Below, piece after piece: positions 51,901 to 63,587 of a stretch of DNA of 64,000 nt. Origin of the DNA: Dastarcus helophoroides (taxonomy: Eukaryota > Arthropoda > Insecta > Coleoptera > Bothrideridae); NCBI GenBank assembly GCA_028583605.1, contig CM053333.1, forward strand, positions 10,679,638-10,743,637, read 5' to 3'. Position 1 is the stretch's first letter. The number at the start of each line of letters is the position of its first letter. The notes under the pieces were generated by a model. It ran no database searches, was not told the origin of the DNA, and was given only the letters and a program-made list of their open reading frames with translations. A program made the translations under genes and the position numbers.

Positions 51901-54900
51901 TAAGGTCAAAAGAGTGAAAACAATTAGAATTTGTCAAAAAAATCAAAACTTCGAGATAAAAATGTTAATAAACAAAAATCGACATATTTCGATTTTAAAT
52001 TCGCAATTTCTAAAAAAATTGTTTAAAGATCATGACATTTTTTTAATCTATTTTCTACTTCAAACATTTCGACTTCGAAATGTGCAAAATTATATGAAAT
52101 TGGAGTTTTTTCTAAAAAATCATACTGTTTCTGTTGATATTTTTCTTTGGATTTCGAGCTTTAAGTCGTACTTTGAAGATTTTTTTAAAGTAATTTTAAA
52201 ATTAAAATTTTTGACAACAAAAATAAAGTGCTCAACACATATTCCGCAAAAATTCTTCGTCCGCCATTAAATTGACATTTAATTTACCTTTCGTACGAAC
52301 TTTTTTCTCGAAATTCCGAGATTAAAATTGAAATTTCGACTTTAATCTCAAAATTTCGCTTTTTTTCTCGAAAATTCAACTTCTTTCTGGAAATTCCGCC
52401 TTTAATTTTGAAATTTCGACTCTTTTCTTGAAATTCCGAGATTACCATTGAAATTTTGACTTTAATCTCGAAATTTCGACTTTTTTCTCGAAAATTCAAC
52501 GTCTTTTTCGAAATTTCGCCTTTAATCTTGAAATTTCGACTTTCTAGAACTTCCGAAGTCAACATCGACTTTAACAGCGAAATTTCGACTACAGGAAACT
52601 CGCAACTCCGACTTTTTTCTTGATATTTCGAGAAAAAAGTGGAAATTTGACGGTTAATCTTAGAAATTTCGATGAAAAACTCGATATTTCGAGATTTAAA
52701 TCGAAATTTCGAGATGTAAATCGATATTTAGAGATTTAAATTGAAATTTCGAGTAAAAACTCGAAATTTCTTATTTAAACTTGAAGTTTCTAATTTTTTT
52801 TTTTAAATTGATGACCTTTCTACACCTAATTTCCTCAATTATTTCTTATGAAATGACAATTATTTTTCTTCCGAATCTAAACCTACATATTTTTTGATTA
52901 ATTTTTTTGTCCAAATTTTGACTTAAATCTCAAAATTTACGGTTTTTGAACCGAAAATTAGGTTTGAAAAGGAAAATTTTCAAAAAAGTGGACATTTAGA
53001 GATTATAGTCCAGCATTGGAGAAAAGCGCTTTATTCTCAAATATTTATAAAACATGCTCGAATTTTCGATAAAAATTCACGGCTACAATCAAGATTTTCA
53101 AAAAAAGTTCAAATCTCGGGATAAAAACGAAAGCTCATAAAATTAAAATTTGGTTTAATACAATATTTTGGAATTTTGAAAAATAAATGAATTTAAAAAT
53201 GTCGAAAAAGCCAAAAGTTTGAAAAAAAACTTGAGAAACTTGGAAAATTTTATAAAAAGACTAAATTTTGAAAATGTTGAAATTTTCATAAAAAATTAAA
53301 ATTCTTACAGAAAATTCAGGTGTTAAAATAAAACTCGAAATTTTGATAAAATTCTTTTTAAAAAAGTCAAGCAAAATTTTGTGAAAATATCAGATTTTAT
53401 AAAAGTCGGAATTTTCAAAAAGTGAGGTTTTGAGAAAGTATCGTATTTTGAAAATTTTTTCAAAAGAAATCAAAATTTTTTAAAAAATGAAATTTTCAAA
53501 AAATGTCAAATTTTCTAAAAAAGTTGAAATCTTAACAGACGAACTTTGAATTAAAATTGTAATGGTCGAAATTTAGAATATTTCAGTAAAAAGTGAAAAT
53601 TGTCAATAAAAAGGTTGCAAATTTTGAAAATGTTGAAATTTCCATAAAAAATTAAAATTCTTATAGAAAATTCAGGTGTTAAAATAAAACTCGAAATTTT
53701 GATAAAATTCTTTTTAAAAAAGTCAAGCAAAATTTTGTAAGAATATCAAATTTTATAAAAGTTGGAATTTTCAAAAAAAGCGAAGTTTTGAGAAAGTATC
53801 GTATTTTGAAAATTTTGTCAAAAGAAATCAAATTTTTTTAAAAAATGAAATTTTCAAAAAATGTCAAATTTTCGAAAAAAGTTGAAATCTTAGCAGACGA
53901 ACTTTGAATTAAAATTTTAATGGTCGAAATTTAGAACGACATTTCCATATAAAGTGAAAATTGTCAATAAAAAGGTTGCAAATTTTGAAAATGTTGAAAT
54001 TTCCATAAAAAATTAAAATTCTTATAGAAAATTCAGGTGTTAAAATAAAATTCGAAATTTTGATAAAATTCTTTTTAAAAAAGTCAAGCAAAACTTTGTA
54101 AGAATATCAAATTTTATAAAAGTTGGAATTTTCACAAAAAGCGAGGTTTTGAGAAAGTATCGTATTTTGAAAATTTTGTCAAAAGAAATCAAATTTTTTT
54201 GAAAAATGAAATTTTCAAAAAATGTCAAATTTTCGAAAAAAATTGAAATCTTAGCAGACGAACTTTGAATTAAAATTTTAATGGTCGAAATTTAGAACGA
54301 CATTTCCATAGAAAGTGAAAATTGTCAATAAAAAGGTTGCAAATTTTAAAAATGTTGAAATTTCCATAAAAAATTAAAATTCTTATAGAAAATTCAGGTG
54401 TTAAAATAAAACTCGAAGTTTTGATAAAATTCTTTTTAAAAAAGTCAAGCAAAATTTTGTAAGAATATCAAATTTTATAAAAGTTGGAATTTTCAAAAAA
54501 AGCGAGGTTTTGAGAGAGTATCGTATTTTGAAAATTTTGTCATAAGAAATCAAATTTTTTTAAAAAATGAAATTTTCAAAAAATGTCAAATTTTCGAAAA
54601 AAGTTGAAATCTTAGCAGACGAACTTTGAATTAAAATTTTAATGGTCGAAATTTAGAACATTTCCATAAAAAGTGAAAATTGTCAATAAAAAGGTTGCAA
54701 ATTTTGAAAATGTTGAAATTTCCATAAAAAATTAAAATTCTTATAGAAAATTCAGGTGTTAAAATAAAACTCGAAATTTTGATAAAATTCTTTTTAAAAA
54801 AGTGAAGCAAAATTTTGTGAAAATATCAGATTTTATAAAAGTCGGAATTTTCAAAAAGCGAGGTTTTGAGAAAGTATCGAATTTTGAATATTTTGTCAAA

Positions 54901-57900
54901 AGAAATCAACTTTTTAAAAAAGGAAGTTTTCAAAAAATGTTAAATTTTCAAAAAAAGTTGAAATCTTAGCAGAAAAACTTTGAATTAAAATTTTAATGGT
55001 CGAAATTTAGAACGACATTTCCATAAAAAGTGAAAATTGTCAATAAAAAGGTTTCAAAAAACGTGGAAATTCTGAAAAATTCGATAATCTAATTGCTATA
55101 AAATTAAATATTTCCAAACTGGGTCGAAGAAATGTTAAATAAAACTAATAAAAATTTTAAATAGAGTTGCAATTTTAAAAAATGGTAATCTCAAGACAAC
55201 ATTTAAAAAAAAATCGAAATTTTCAAAAAAAAGACGAAAATTTTGAAGTCGTATTAATTTAGAAAATAGGTGAATGATAATTTTGAACAGAGATTTTCAA
55301 AAAAGATCGAAACTTTGAAGAATAGTCAAAATTTCAAAAAGGACAGAATTTTAAAATAATGTCGAAAATTGAAATAAGTCAAAATTTTTAAGAAAATTGG
55401 AAAACTGCAAAAGACGCTGATATTTTCCGGAAAAATTAATTTTTTTATTAAAAACGAACTTCATTAAAAAAAATCGGAAAGATAGGATATTCAAAAAGAA
55501 AATTCAAAATTTTGAGAAATAGCCAAAATTTTTAAAAATAAGTGAAACTGAAAAAGTTTTGTGATTTGAAAAAAAATTGAATTCTCAAATAGTTAAAATT
55601 TTGAAATAATCCAAATTCACAAAAAAATAAAATAATCAGCAATTTAAAATAGGAGGAAATTTTCAAAAAAAAAATAGAAAGTTTTTATCAAAAAGCGAAA
55701 TATTCGAAAAATTACAAATTTTGGAATTTTAAAAAACAAGGGAATTTTAAATTTTTAAAAAGAGAACTTCAAATTTGAAAGAAATTAAAAGTCAAAATGT
55801 TGAAATTTTTATAAAAAAATTATATTTTCAAAAAAATAATTCAAGATTTTGAAAAAAATCAAAATTTAAAAAAAAACTCGAACTTTTTGAAAAAGTTAAA
55901 CTAGTTTATGTAAAAATTACAAACTTTAAAAAAGCGAAGTTTTGAGAAAATATCGAATTTTGGAAACTTCAAGAATCCTACTAATTTTTGAAAAGTCAAA
56001 CTTTTCAAAAAGAATTCGAAATTTTTTAAAAAACAAAATTTTTAAAACAATTTAAAGTGTTAAAAAAACTCAGGTTTTTCAAAAAAAAGTCGACATTTTG
56101 ACCAAATTCTTTTTAAAAAGTTCAGCAAAATTTTCTAAAATCGCCAAACTTTATAAAAGTCAGAATCCTCAAAAAATGAGGTTTTGAGAAAGTATTGAAT
56201 TTTGAAAATTTTGTCAAAAGAAATCAAAATTTTTTAAAAAAGGAAATTTTCAAAAAATATCAAATTTTCGAAAAAAGTTTAAATCTTAGCAGATGAACTT
56301 TGAATTAAAATTTTAACGGTCGAAATTTAGAAAAATATCGACATTGCCATAAACAGTAAAAATTTTCAATAAAAAGGTCTCCAGAAAGGTGGAAATTCCG
56401 AAAAATTCGATATTTTAATTACTATAAAATTAAATATTTCCAAAGTGGGTCGAAGAAATGTTAAATAAAACTAATAAAAATTTTAAAAAGAGTTGCAATT
56501 TTATAAAATGGTAATCTGGAGACAAAATTTTGAAAAAAATCGAAATTTTCAAAAAGAAGGCGAAGATTTTGAAGTGTATTAATTTAGAAAATAGGTAAAT
56601 GATAATTTTGAACAGCGATTTTCAAAAAAGATTGAAACTGTGAAAAATAGTCAAAATTTCAAAAAGGCCAGAATTTTAAAATAATGTTGAAAATTGAAAT
56701 AAGTCAAAATTTTCAAGAAAATTGGAAAACTGCAAAGGATGCTGAAATTTTCAAGAAAAATTAATTTTTTTATTAAAAACGAACTTCATTAAAAAAAATC
56801 GGAAAAGTAGGATATTAAAAAAAAAACGAAAATTCAAAATTTTGATTAATAGGCAAAATTTTAAAAAATAAGTGAAACTGAAAAAGTTTTGTGATTTGAA
56901 AAAAAATTGAATTCTCAAATAGTTAAAATTTTGAAATAGTCAAAATTCACAAAAAAATAAAATAATCAGCAATTTAAAAAAGGACGAAATTTTCAACAAC
57001 AAAAATTAAAAGTTTTTATCAAAAAGCGAAATGCTCAGAAAATTACAAATTTTGGAATTTTAAAAAACAAGGCAATTTTAAATTTTTAAAAAAGAGATTC
57101 AGATTTTAAAGAAATTAAAAGTCAAATGTTGAAATTTTCATTAAAAATTTAAATTTTCAAACAATCCAAGATTTTGAAAAGTCAAAATTTTGAAAAAAAA
57201 CTCGAACTTTTTGAAAAAGACTAGATTTTATAAAAATGAAACAGTCAGAATTGAAAAAAGCGAAGTTTTGAGAAAATATCGAATTTTGGAAACTTCAGGA
57301 ATCCTACTAATTTTTAAAAAAAGTCAAACTTTTCAAAAGATTTCGAAATTTTTTAAAAAACAAAATTTTTATAAACATTTAAAGTGTTAAAAAAATTCAG
57401 GTTTTTCAAAAAAAAGTCCAAATTTTGACCAAATTCTTTTCAAAAGGTCCGGCAAAATTTTCTAAAAACGCTAAACTTTATAAAAGTCGGAATCCTCAAA
57501 AAAATGAGCTTTTGAGAAAATATTGAATTCTGAAAATTTGATCAAAAGAAATCGAAATTTTTAAAAAAACGAAATTTTCATAATTTTCGAAAAAAGTCGT
57601 AATTTCAACAGACACATTTTTAATTAAAATTTTAATAATCGAAATTATCGACGTTTTTATAAAAAGTAAAAATTTTCAATAAACAAATTTCCAAAAATTT
57701 GAAAATTCTGAAAAATTCCATATTTTAAAGAGTTGCAATTTTGAAAAACGGTAAAAAATCTCAAGACAAAATTGTAAAAGATGTGAAAAAATCGAAATTA
57801 TCAAAAAGAAAGACGAAATTTTCGAATTTACTAATTTAACTTGAAAATAAATGAAACTTGATACAGAGTCTCAGCACTTTAAAAGGTAGCTTCTGCGTTT

Positions 57901-60900
57901 ATTCAGTTTCTTTTAAAACACTAGAGGCGTATGGTGGAGTATTAACATTAAATTTTCATTAGGAAAATGGTACGTCACTGTTTTTAAGGTTTTGAAAAGA
58001 TGAAAGTTTAAAAGTTGTCACCAAATACAACTTGACCAACAGCCAAAAACAAATTGAAAGCAGGATACTATTATTAAAAACTTATACCAATTTATACGCA
58101 GGGTGGCCTAACAAAAACATAATACGATCTGAATTTGAATTTTTGAGAAAATAGTTCAATTATTTTTGGAAGAGAAACACCTTTTCAAGTATCTTTTAAA
58201 GTTTTAAATACAACCCCATTGATAGGGGCCAAGTTGCACATCAAACATGCTTTTCTAATTCTCTTTGCAACCGTAAGTTACTTTTTGAATTTGATTAATT
58301 TTATTTGAAGATTATCGAATTTTGAAAATTTTCCTACTAATCTTACTAATTCTCAAAAAAAATTAAAATTTTCAAAAGAATTCGAAAGTTATTAAAAAAG
58401 GAACTTTTCAAAAGATTCCAATCCTTTGAAAATATCGAAATTTTGAAAAACAGACGAATTTTGAGAAGATATCAAACTTTTAAATAGTCGAAATATGGAA
58501 AAATATCGAGATTTTCATAAAAAGTTAAAATTTTCAATATAAAGTCAAGATTTTCAATAAAAAGTCAAGATTTTCAAAGAAGTGAATATTCTGCAAAATT
58601 CGGATTTTGTGAAAAAGTTTTTTAAAACCGACGATTTTTAAACAAAATAGGCATTCCGAAATCACAGCTGTACATTGCAGAAAAATTTCAACATTTAAAA
58701 GTTGAACTCAAAGTTTTAAAAATTTCCAATTTAATCTTAAATTTTTATCAAAAATCTTCTAATTTTCGATAAAAATCTTAAACTCCGGATTTGAAAAAAA
58801 GTTTGAATTTCGGGAAAACCAAAGTTTACAAAAATAGAATTTCGTTTAATACAAAATTTTAGGACAGATTCGAGATTTCTAAGAAAATTTGGGATTAAAA
58901 CAAATATGCAATTTCCAAATTAAACATGGAATTTTGATAAAATTTAATTTTTCTAGTATAGTAGATATTAAAATTTTTTTACCCAAAATTTGACAACTTA
59001 AATATTCCAAATTTGTAAATTTTGGTTCGAAATTTTTAGAATTCTGTTTTGGTTTTTGTTTGACCCAAAAATTACACTTTTTTAAAAATATTGATTATTA
59101 TTCTTTGGAAATTTTAACTCTTTTATAGAAAAAAAAGTAAAAATTAAAATAAGTCGAAAATTACCTAAGACAAATTTTGCTTAAAAAAACTGAACATTTT
59201 AAGCTTCAATTAGAAATTTTGATAAAAACTGAAATTTTTTTATCTTTTTGCCCGAAAACTTATAATAACAAATACTACTTAAATAAATAATAAATAATTG
59301 TGAATTTTAAATCCAAATTTTAACAAACAGTTACAAGTTTTCAAGGTTTTAAAATTGATACTCGAAAACCTTTTCTCAAAACTTTAATTTTTTTTTTCAA
59401 AATTTGGCCTTTCTTATAGAATGCGAAATTAAAATATCTAAACTATAAATAAATAATTGTATTGTATATTTGCGGCATATAAATTTAGCATTTCTTAAAT
59501 ATGCATTGCTGCCATCTGGTGACTTTGTCACACAATTGTGTGGTCATTAACATCAGATTCTATGCAACAGATGGCGCTAATTTTGTCGCGAAGCGATACA
59601 TCGATTTTTCAAACATCGTTTAGAAACCAAACGATGTATCGATATTTTTTATGCTTCATGATCGACGTTGAAACATCGATTTACAAACGATATATCTATG
59701 TTTTCAAAACATCGAACCATCCTTTGAAGCGCTAAATTTCTTATTCAAATTTCTGTTCTTTTTTATTAAACAAAATTTCATGTAAAAAGCTTATTTTTTC
59801 TTCTAAATGCCAACCTTTCGTTTCACAATGGCAATTTATTCATGACAAGTTGAATTCATTTGTCAAAAGTCAAACTGAATCATCAAATATCAATTTTTTT
59901 GTGAAATGTCAAATTCATTTCCAGGTCAAATTTCTTCAATCAAAAGTCAAATTTCTTCCTCAACATTAAATTCCTTCATGAAATGTCAAATTTCTTTATC
60001 TAATGTCAAATGTCCCTACCAAATATAAAAATTTGAATCAGCTACCATATTTTACTATACAGTGGGTCATTTTTCCACCAAACAGCGAATTTCTGCAAGT
60101 AATACCAAAACTACCAAATCTCTTTGTCAAGTGAATGAAGATTTTCTATGGCCTTATCATCCTCCTCTAAATTTCTGTCAAATATGTCCAAATGTCAAAC
60201 TTCGTTAAAGGGGCAAGTTCAGTTATTAAATTTTATAAAATCATTCAAAAACGCTAATAGCATCAGTCAGAGTAAATTAATAGCTTAACTCGAAAGTTTT
60301 GCAATTAATTTACATACTTACCCGCAATTGGTAGTAATATCCCCAGAAAGAAAACCAGTAAAGACTTGAGCATGTAGGTGACAAAATATGCGCCTGCTAG
60401 TATCAATAAAATTGATATGATGGGGTGCTTCTTCTTAAATTGGACAGCCAGAACCCTCTCATTGGTGACATAACAGAAAAGTGCAAAAATAACCGCTGTT
60501 ACTAGGAATCCGCATATCATTTTTATTGGATGAATTACTCTAAAAATACACAAACACAATTGCAATTAATTTTACCAAATGTGCGGCTGTGGAATTTGCT
60601 AAAAATACGAATATCTGATACTAAGCTGCTTCATGTTTAAAGAGGCAATATTTTAATTTGCTTCTCACTTATGCTTGTTTCAGTTGTTTCCAGCATAAGG
60701 GCCACAGTGGGCGCTGATTGAATATTCAATCAACGCACTGGGTAAAAAAACAAATTAAAATCATAGTATGCCATGCTTAATTTATCCACATTATTATTTT
60801 TGAAAATTTGACATCACTGCCAAGTCATAATCAGTGCGCGCGGTTTCAAAATTAGAAAAAATCTATGGTTACAAGAGATTCTCTGATTGTTACTAAGACA

Positions 60901-61203
60901 GCACCTAAAGCTACGTTTTTGATTTCTACAACACATATGGTCACACTAGTAAAGCCCTAATTTATAAACAAACAAGTTAAAAGTGAAGGAGGCCACATTG
61001 TACAGTACTCACCCCACAACTGTGAAAACTGCTAAAGAAAGCAGAAAATAGTTAGTTTGGTAATATAGCAAGTTACTAGTCACCCTGTTGCCCCATTTCT
61101 CCATATCCCGATAATTGGGTACCTGGAATCTAGCTGAACCCAACAGAAAGTCATCTAGTGTCCTCAAGGGAGCCAGTTGAAAGTCTTCTTTTGTTTTCGA
61201 CAT
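48926..61203 (-). CDS. Jwa: PRA1-family protein, ARL6IP5/JWA type (three exons, 181 aa)
   Basis: Small membrane protein of the endoplasmic reticulum. The family (PRA1 domain) acts in ER-Golgi trafficking, and ARL6IP5 also restrains glutamate transport in mammals. Exons (minus strand): 61013-61203, 60322-60539 and 48926-49062. All introns are GT-AG and the phases fit, giving 546 bases with the stop. The N-terminus [20 protein letters not shown] and [20 protein letters not shown] match the family. Two hydrophobic blocks follow, about residues 52-84 and 99-136, with [10 protein letters not shown] between them. The last exon gives [17 protein letters not shown] and [15 protein letters not shown], the conserved family tail. 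The ATG at 61203 was chosen because family N-termini are short; an in-frame ATG at 61254 exists, and a short upstream ORF starts at 61258. The second intron is 11,259 bases, full of satellites. On the opposite strand of exon 3 a 72-codon frame (48872-49090) is only a shadow. Confidence 0.95.
49117..49655. mobile_element. Foldback element with long inverted arms
   Basis: Arms about 49117-49368 and 49393-49655 around a 24-base spacer. Paired landmarks are TCGTACAATATC against GATATTGTACGA, GTGCGCCGGCATAGGCATTT against AAATGCCTAAGCCGGCACAC, and TTGCGCGACGGCTCAAC against GTTGAGCCGTCGCGCGAA. The right arm has an extra stretch of about 45 bases. It lies only about 55 bases from the acceptor of the last PRA1-family exon. 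No coding capacity; class unknown. Confidence 0.85.
49660..53220 (-). repeat. Low-complexity intron DNA with polarity switches
   Basis: Mostly A-rich AAATTTTGAC variants. A T-rich block with strong TCGAAATTTCGA palindromes lies at about 52290-52800. A second copy of the roughly 680-bp repeat lies at 50070-50765, itself bordered by a direct repeat of about 110 bases (49922-50030 and 50776-50885). Confidence 0.75.
50070..50765. repeat. Dispersed direct repeat, copy B
   Basis: Same sequence and orientation as 47110-47786. Copy A lies beyond the 3' end of the PRA1-family gene and copy B inside its intron, so the pair brackets the last exon. Confidence 0.88.
53270..55060 (-). repeat. Tandem array, about five copies of a 361-bp unit
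   Basis: Landmark TTGCAAATTTTGAAAATG recurs near 53614, 53975, 54337 and 54697. Each unit has AAAATTCAGGTGTTAAAATA, GAGGTTTTGAGAAAGTATCG and TTAGCAGACGAACTTTGAAT. Equivalent frames repeat exactly 361 bases apart (53909 and 54270). The middle units are the most alike; the outer ones are diverged. Confidence 0.93.
55060..57800 (-). repeat. Two copies of a roughly 1.33-kb repeat
   Basis: GGGTCGAAGAAATGTTAAAT occurs at 55121 and 56447 (offset 1326), with long matching stretches on both sides. Each 1.33-kb copy ends in a diverged version of the 361-bp unit (near 56070-56340 and 57390-57660), so the array is a higher-order derivative of the neighbour at 53270-55060. Confidence 0.85.
57801..59459. 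other. Intron DNA, mostly A-rich low complexity
   Basis: 58080-58260 is less simple (GCAGGGTGGCC, AACCCCATTGATAGGGGCC) and may be an old transposon piece. No gene was recognised. Confidence 0.4.
59505..59660. promoter_or_regulatory. Cluster of insulator-type motifs in the PRA1-family intron
   Basis: GCCATCTGG at 59511-59519 and CAGATGGCGCT at 59568-59578 are CTCF-like cores in opposite directions. They are followed by TATCGATA at 59637-59644 (DREF/BEAF-32 type) and several ACATCG/ATCGAT boxes. The motifs are seen; any function is inferred. Confidence 0.4.
60705..60740. repeat. Short palindromic element in PRA1-family intron 1
   Basis: CAGTGGGCGCTGATTGAATA faces TTCAATCAACGCACTG, giving inverted arms that start CAGTG. 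The TTGATTGAATATTCAATCAA core is shared with 8721-8738 and, in part, 9276. Confidence 0.6.
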
Positions 61204-61257
61204 TTTCCTATTATTAATTAAACTCTTCAAGTTTTTAAATTCTCCTTTAATCATTCA

Positions 61258-61946
61258 TAAACTTAGAAATGATCTAAACCAATACATAAACACTATCCAA
61301 CTGCAACCTTAATTTATATGCAAGAAGTATATAACTGCGATGTTGCAAATAATTCGTCTTTGTAAACGTCGGCGATTAAATTAAACTTATCTTTGGGTCA
61401 AAATTACGCCCTTATCACTCAATATTGAGGCCGTTGTGATTTTAAGATAAAAAGCCTTAAATTAGATGCTTACTCAGCGCTCAGACGGTAAATATAAATA
61501 AACCACGAAATTTGGCAACAAAATTGAAACGTCAATGTCCTTCACAGTCTATAAACTAAGTGCGCCATCTATACATTGGAGACCTAAATTTGTGTTCAAC
61601 ATTGATAAATTCCTAATATTTGACCCTAAACCTATTCTAAACCTTTCTCTATGTTCTAAACCATATGTAATTTGTGAATTATTTTTGCTTTTATAACAAA
61701 ATTTAACATTTATTAGCGTTATTTTGCACATAAGAAAAGCTCTGACTGACAATGAAAGATTTTAAATTCAACTTAATTGTATTAGACGCTCTTTATTCAC
61801 CACTAGCCGTTACCTTATTTCAAACATCCATAAATTGGCAATCAATAAATTAAAAATTTGCATAATAATTATTTAGCAACATGTTAATTTGTTTGTTATT
61901 TCCTGCTGTTGAAAATTTGCAGAAATTTGGTTGTAAAACTTTGGTT
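61258..61946. other. Upstream region of the PRA1-family gene
   Basis: The promoter should lie here. GCGCCATCT at 61562-61570 is another CTCF-like core. No TATA box was assigned. Confidence 0.35.
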
Positions 61947-62910
61947 AGCGGCGGACAGAGGACGCTCAATACTGGCCAAGTAAAATTTATAAATTATGGT
62001 TTTGTTTGAATATATTAAGGCAGCAAATTACAATTTTACCCATATATGTAAAGTAATACATATATGATTCTACCAATATACAATGGAATGGCTATTCTGC
62101 ACATTTAATTTGTTTACTGACAATGTTTCAAATGATTTGCATGTTAAACTTCGGTCAGCGGCGGATAGAGAGCGCTATTTAAATAAAACTTAAAAATTTT
62201 GCTTTTTGATTGAATATATTTTAATCGACAAATTCAAATCCTTTAAATATAACAGAACCATTAAGAAATATTTTAATTTTTTTAGCGATAGTTCATGTTA
62301 TTAGCAATCAGCGATGATTTAGCTGTAAAACTTCACTAAGCGGCGGACAGAGGACACTTAATGCTTCTTAAGTAAATTTTGAATTTTTTGCTCGTTGCTT
62401 GAATATATTACAGCTGAAGAAATAAAAATTTGCTGAATAGACACAATTTGAAAATGGTGATTTTGTTGTTGCCAGATTACTACGATTATTACTTTATATT
62501 TGAAATCAATAATGATTTGGTTGTTCAATTTCCGTAAGCAGTGGATAGAGGACGCCCTCTGCGACTCGGGTGCAATTTAAAAAATTGTCGTTAGCTGCAC
62601 ATATAACCTTTCTCTATGGCACATATTTAGATTAACGCTTGATAACATTATCTTGCATATGCCATACTCAAACCAAAACTGAATAGAATAATTAACGCTA
62701 GAAATCCAGAAAATAATTGTTATTTCAGTTCGCTTTTCTTATTCGTAGTTATTAGGTTATATCATAATATTTTATTGCTTTCGAAGATGATTGGACGTAT
62801 AAATATGAACTTCCACTAATTATTTGCATAAGCCACAAAGTAAGACGAAAGATCATTTTTGAAATTGAGTGCTGAGCTTCGGCTACTAGAAGTAAGAGGG
62901 CGCCTAATAC
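61947..62910 (+). repeat. Diverged tandem repeat of about 180-210 bp with conserved GC-rich core
   Basis: The core AGCGGCGGACAGAGGACGCT occurs at 61947, as close variants at 62157, 62339 and 62537, and as a weaker one (AAGTAAGAGGGCGCC) near 62890. Each is preceded by GTAAAACTT-like sequence and followed some 60 bases on by TTGAATATATT. The core is far better kept than the flanks. Same orientation throughout. Confidence 0.7.
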
Positions 62911-62929
62911 TACCTATGTGAAGTAAAAA

Positions 62930-63587
62930 CTGCTGAATACTCCAGACTTCTTGTCTCTGTCCTAAAACAAAGGTATACGTGTGGGTACCGGAAGAGAAAA
63001 AAAGCTAGATAGTCAAAAAATAATTACGGAGATTTCAAGCCTCGAATCCTTTTTGCATTAAAAATCATGGTTTAATTAATTTCATAAGCGAATAAATTTC
63101 TATTTAATCAAAAGCATACACACAGCTCGGTATCGCTAATTTGTTAATTAACTGTCGCTTGGTTTACAACTTGTGTTACATCATTTAAAACAAGTTGTAT
63201 TTTCCGTTTCTGTTAATAAAAAAAGCGTATCAAATTCGATTTCAAGGAAAAAGGTATTGATTGGATTGGATCTGTTGTTAATTATACGTACTGGTTCCAG
63301 TGCATTTCACTTAATTTGCAAACTAATAAAATGTAAACTGCAAACATAAAATAACTTGGAGTAAATGAAAAAAATTACGTTAACACTTTTATGACGTTAT
63401 TTTGAATATAAAAATAGTTAATTAAATATTTGTACACAATTTTGTACCACGGCTTTTATTATATTTAATTGCTAAAAATAATTCGCCTAATTTTTTACAT
63501 GTTGGTTAATTTTCAGTTGAAACCCAAAATTATGAATTTTTTTTCTCAAAATTTCGAGTTTAAACTTGCGTTTCTCATATTATTATT
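62930..63587. other. AT-rich DNA, no gene
   Basis: No motif or coding region recognised before the terminal microsatellite. Confidence 0.5.
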
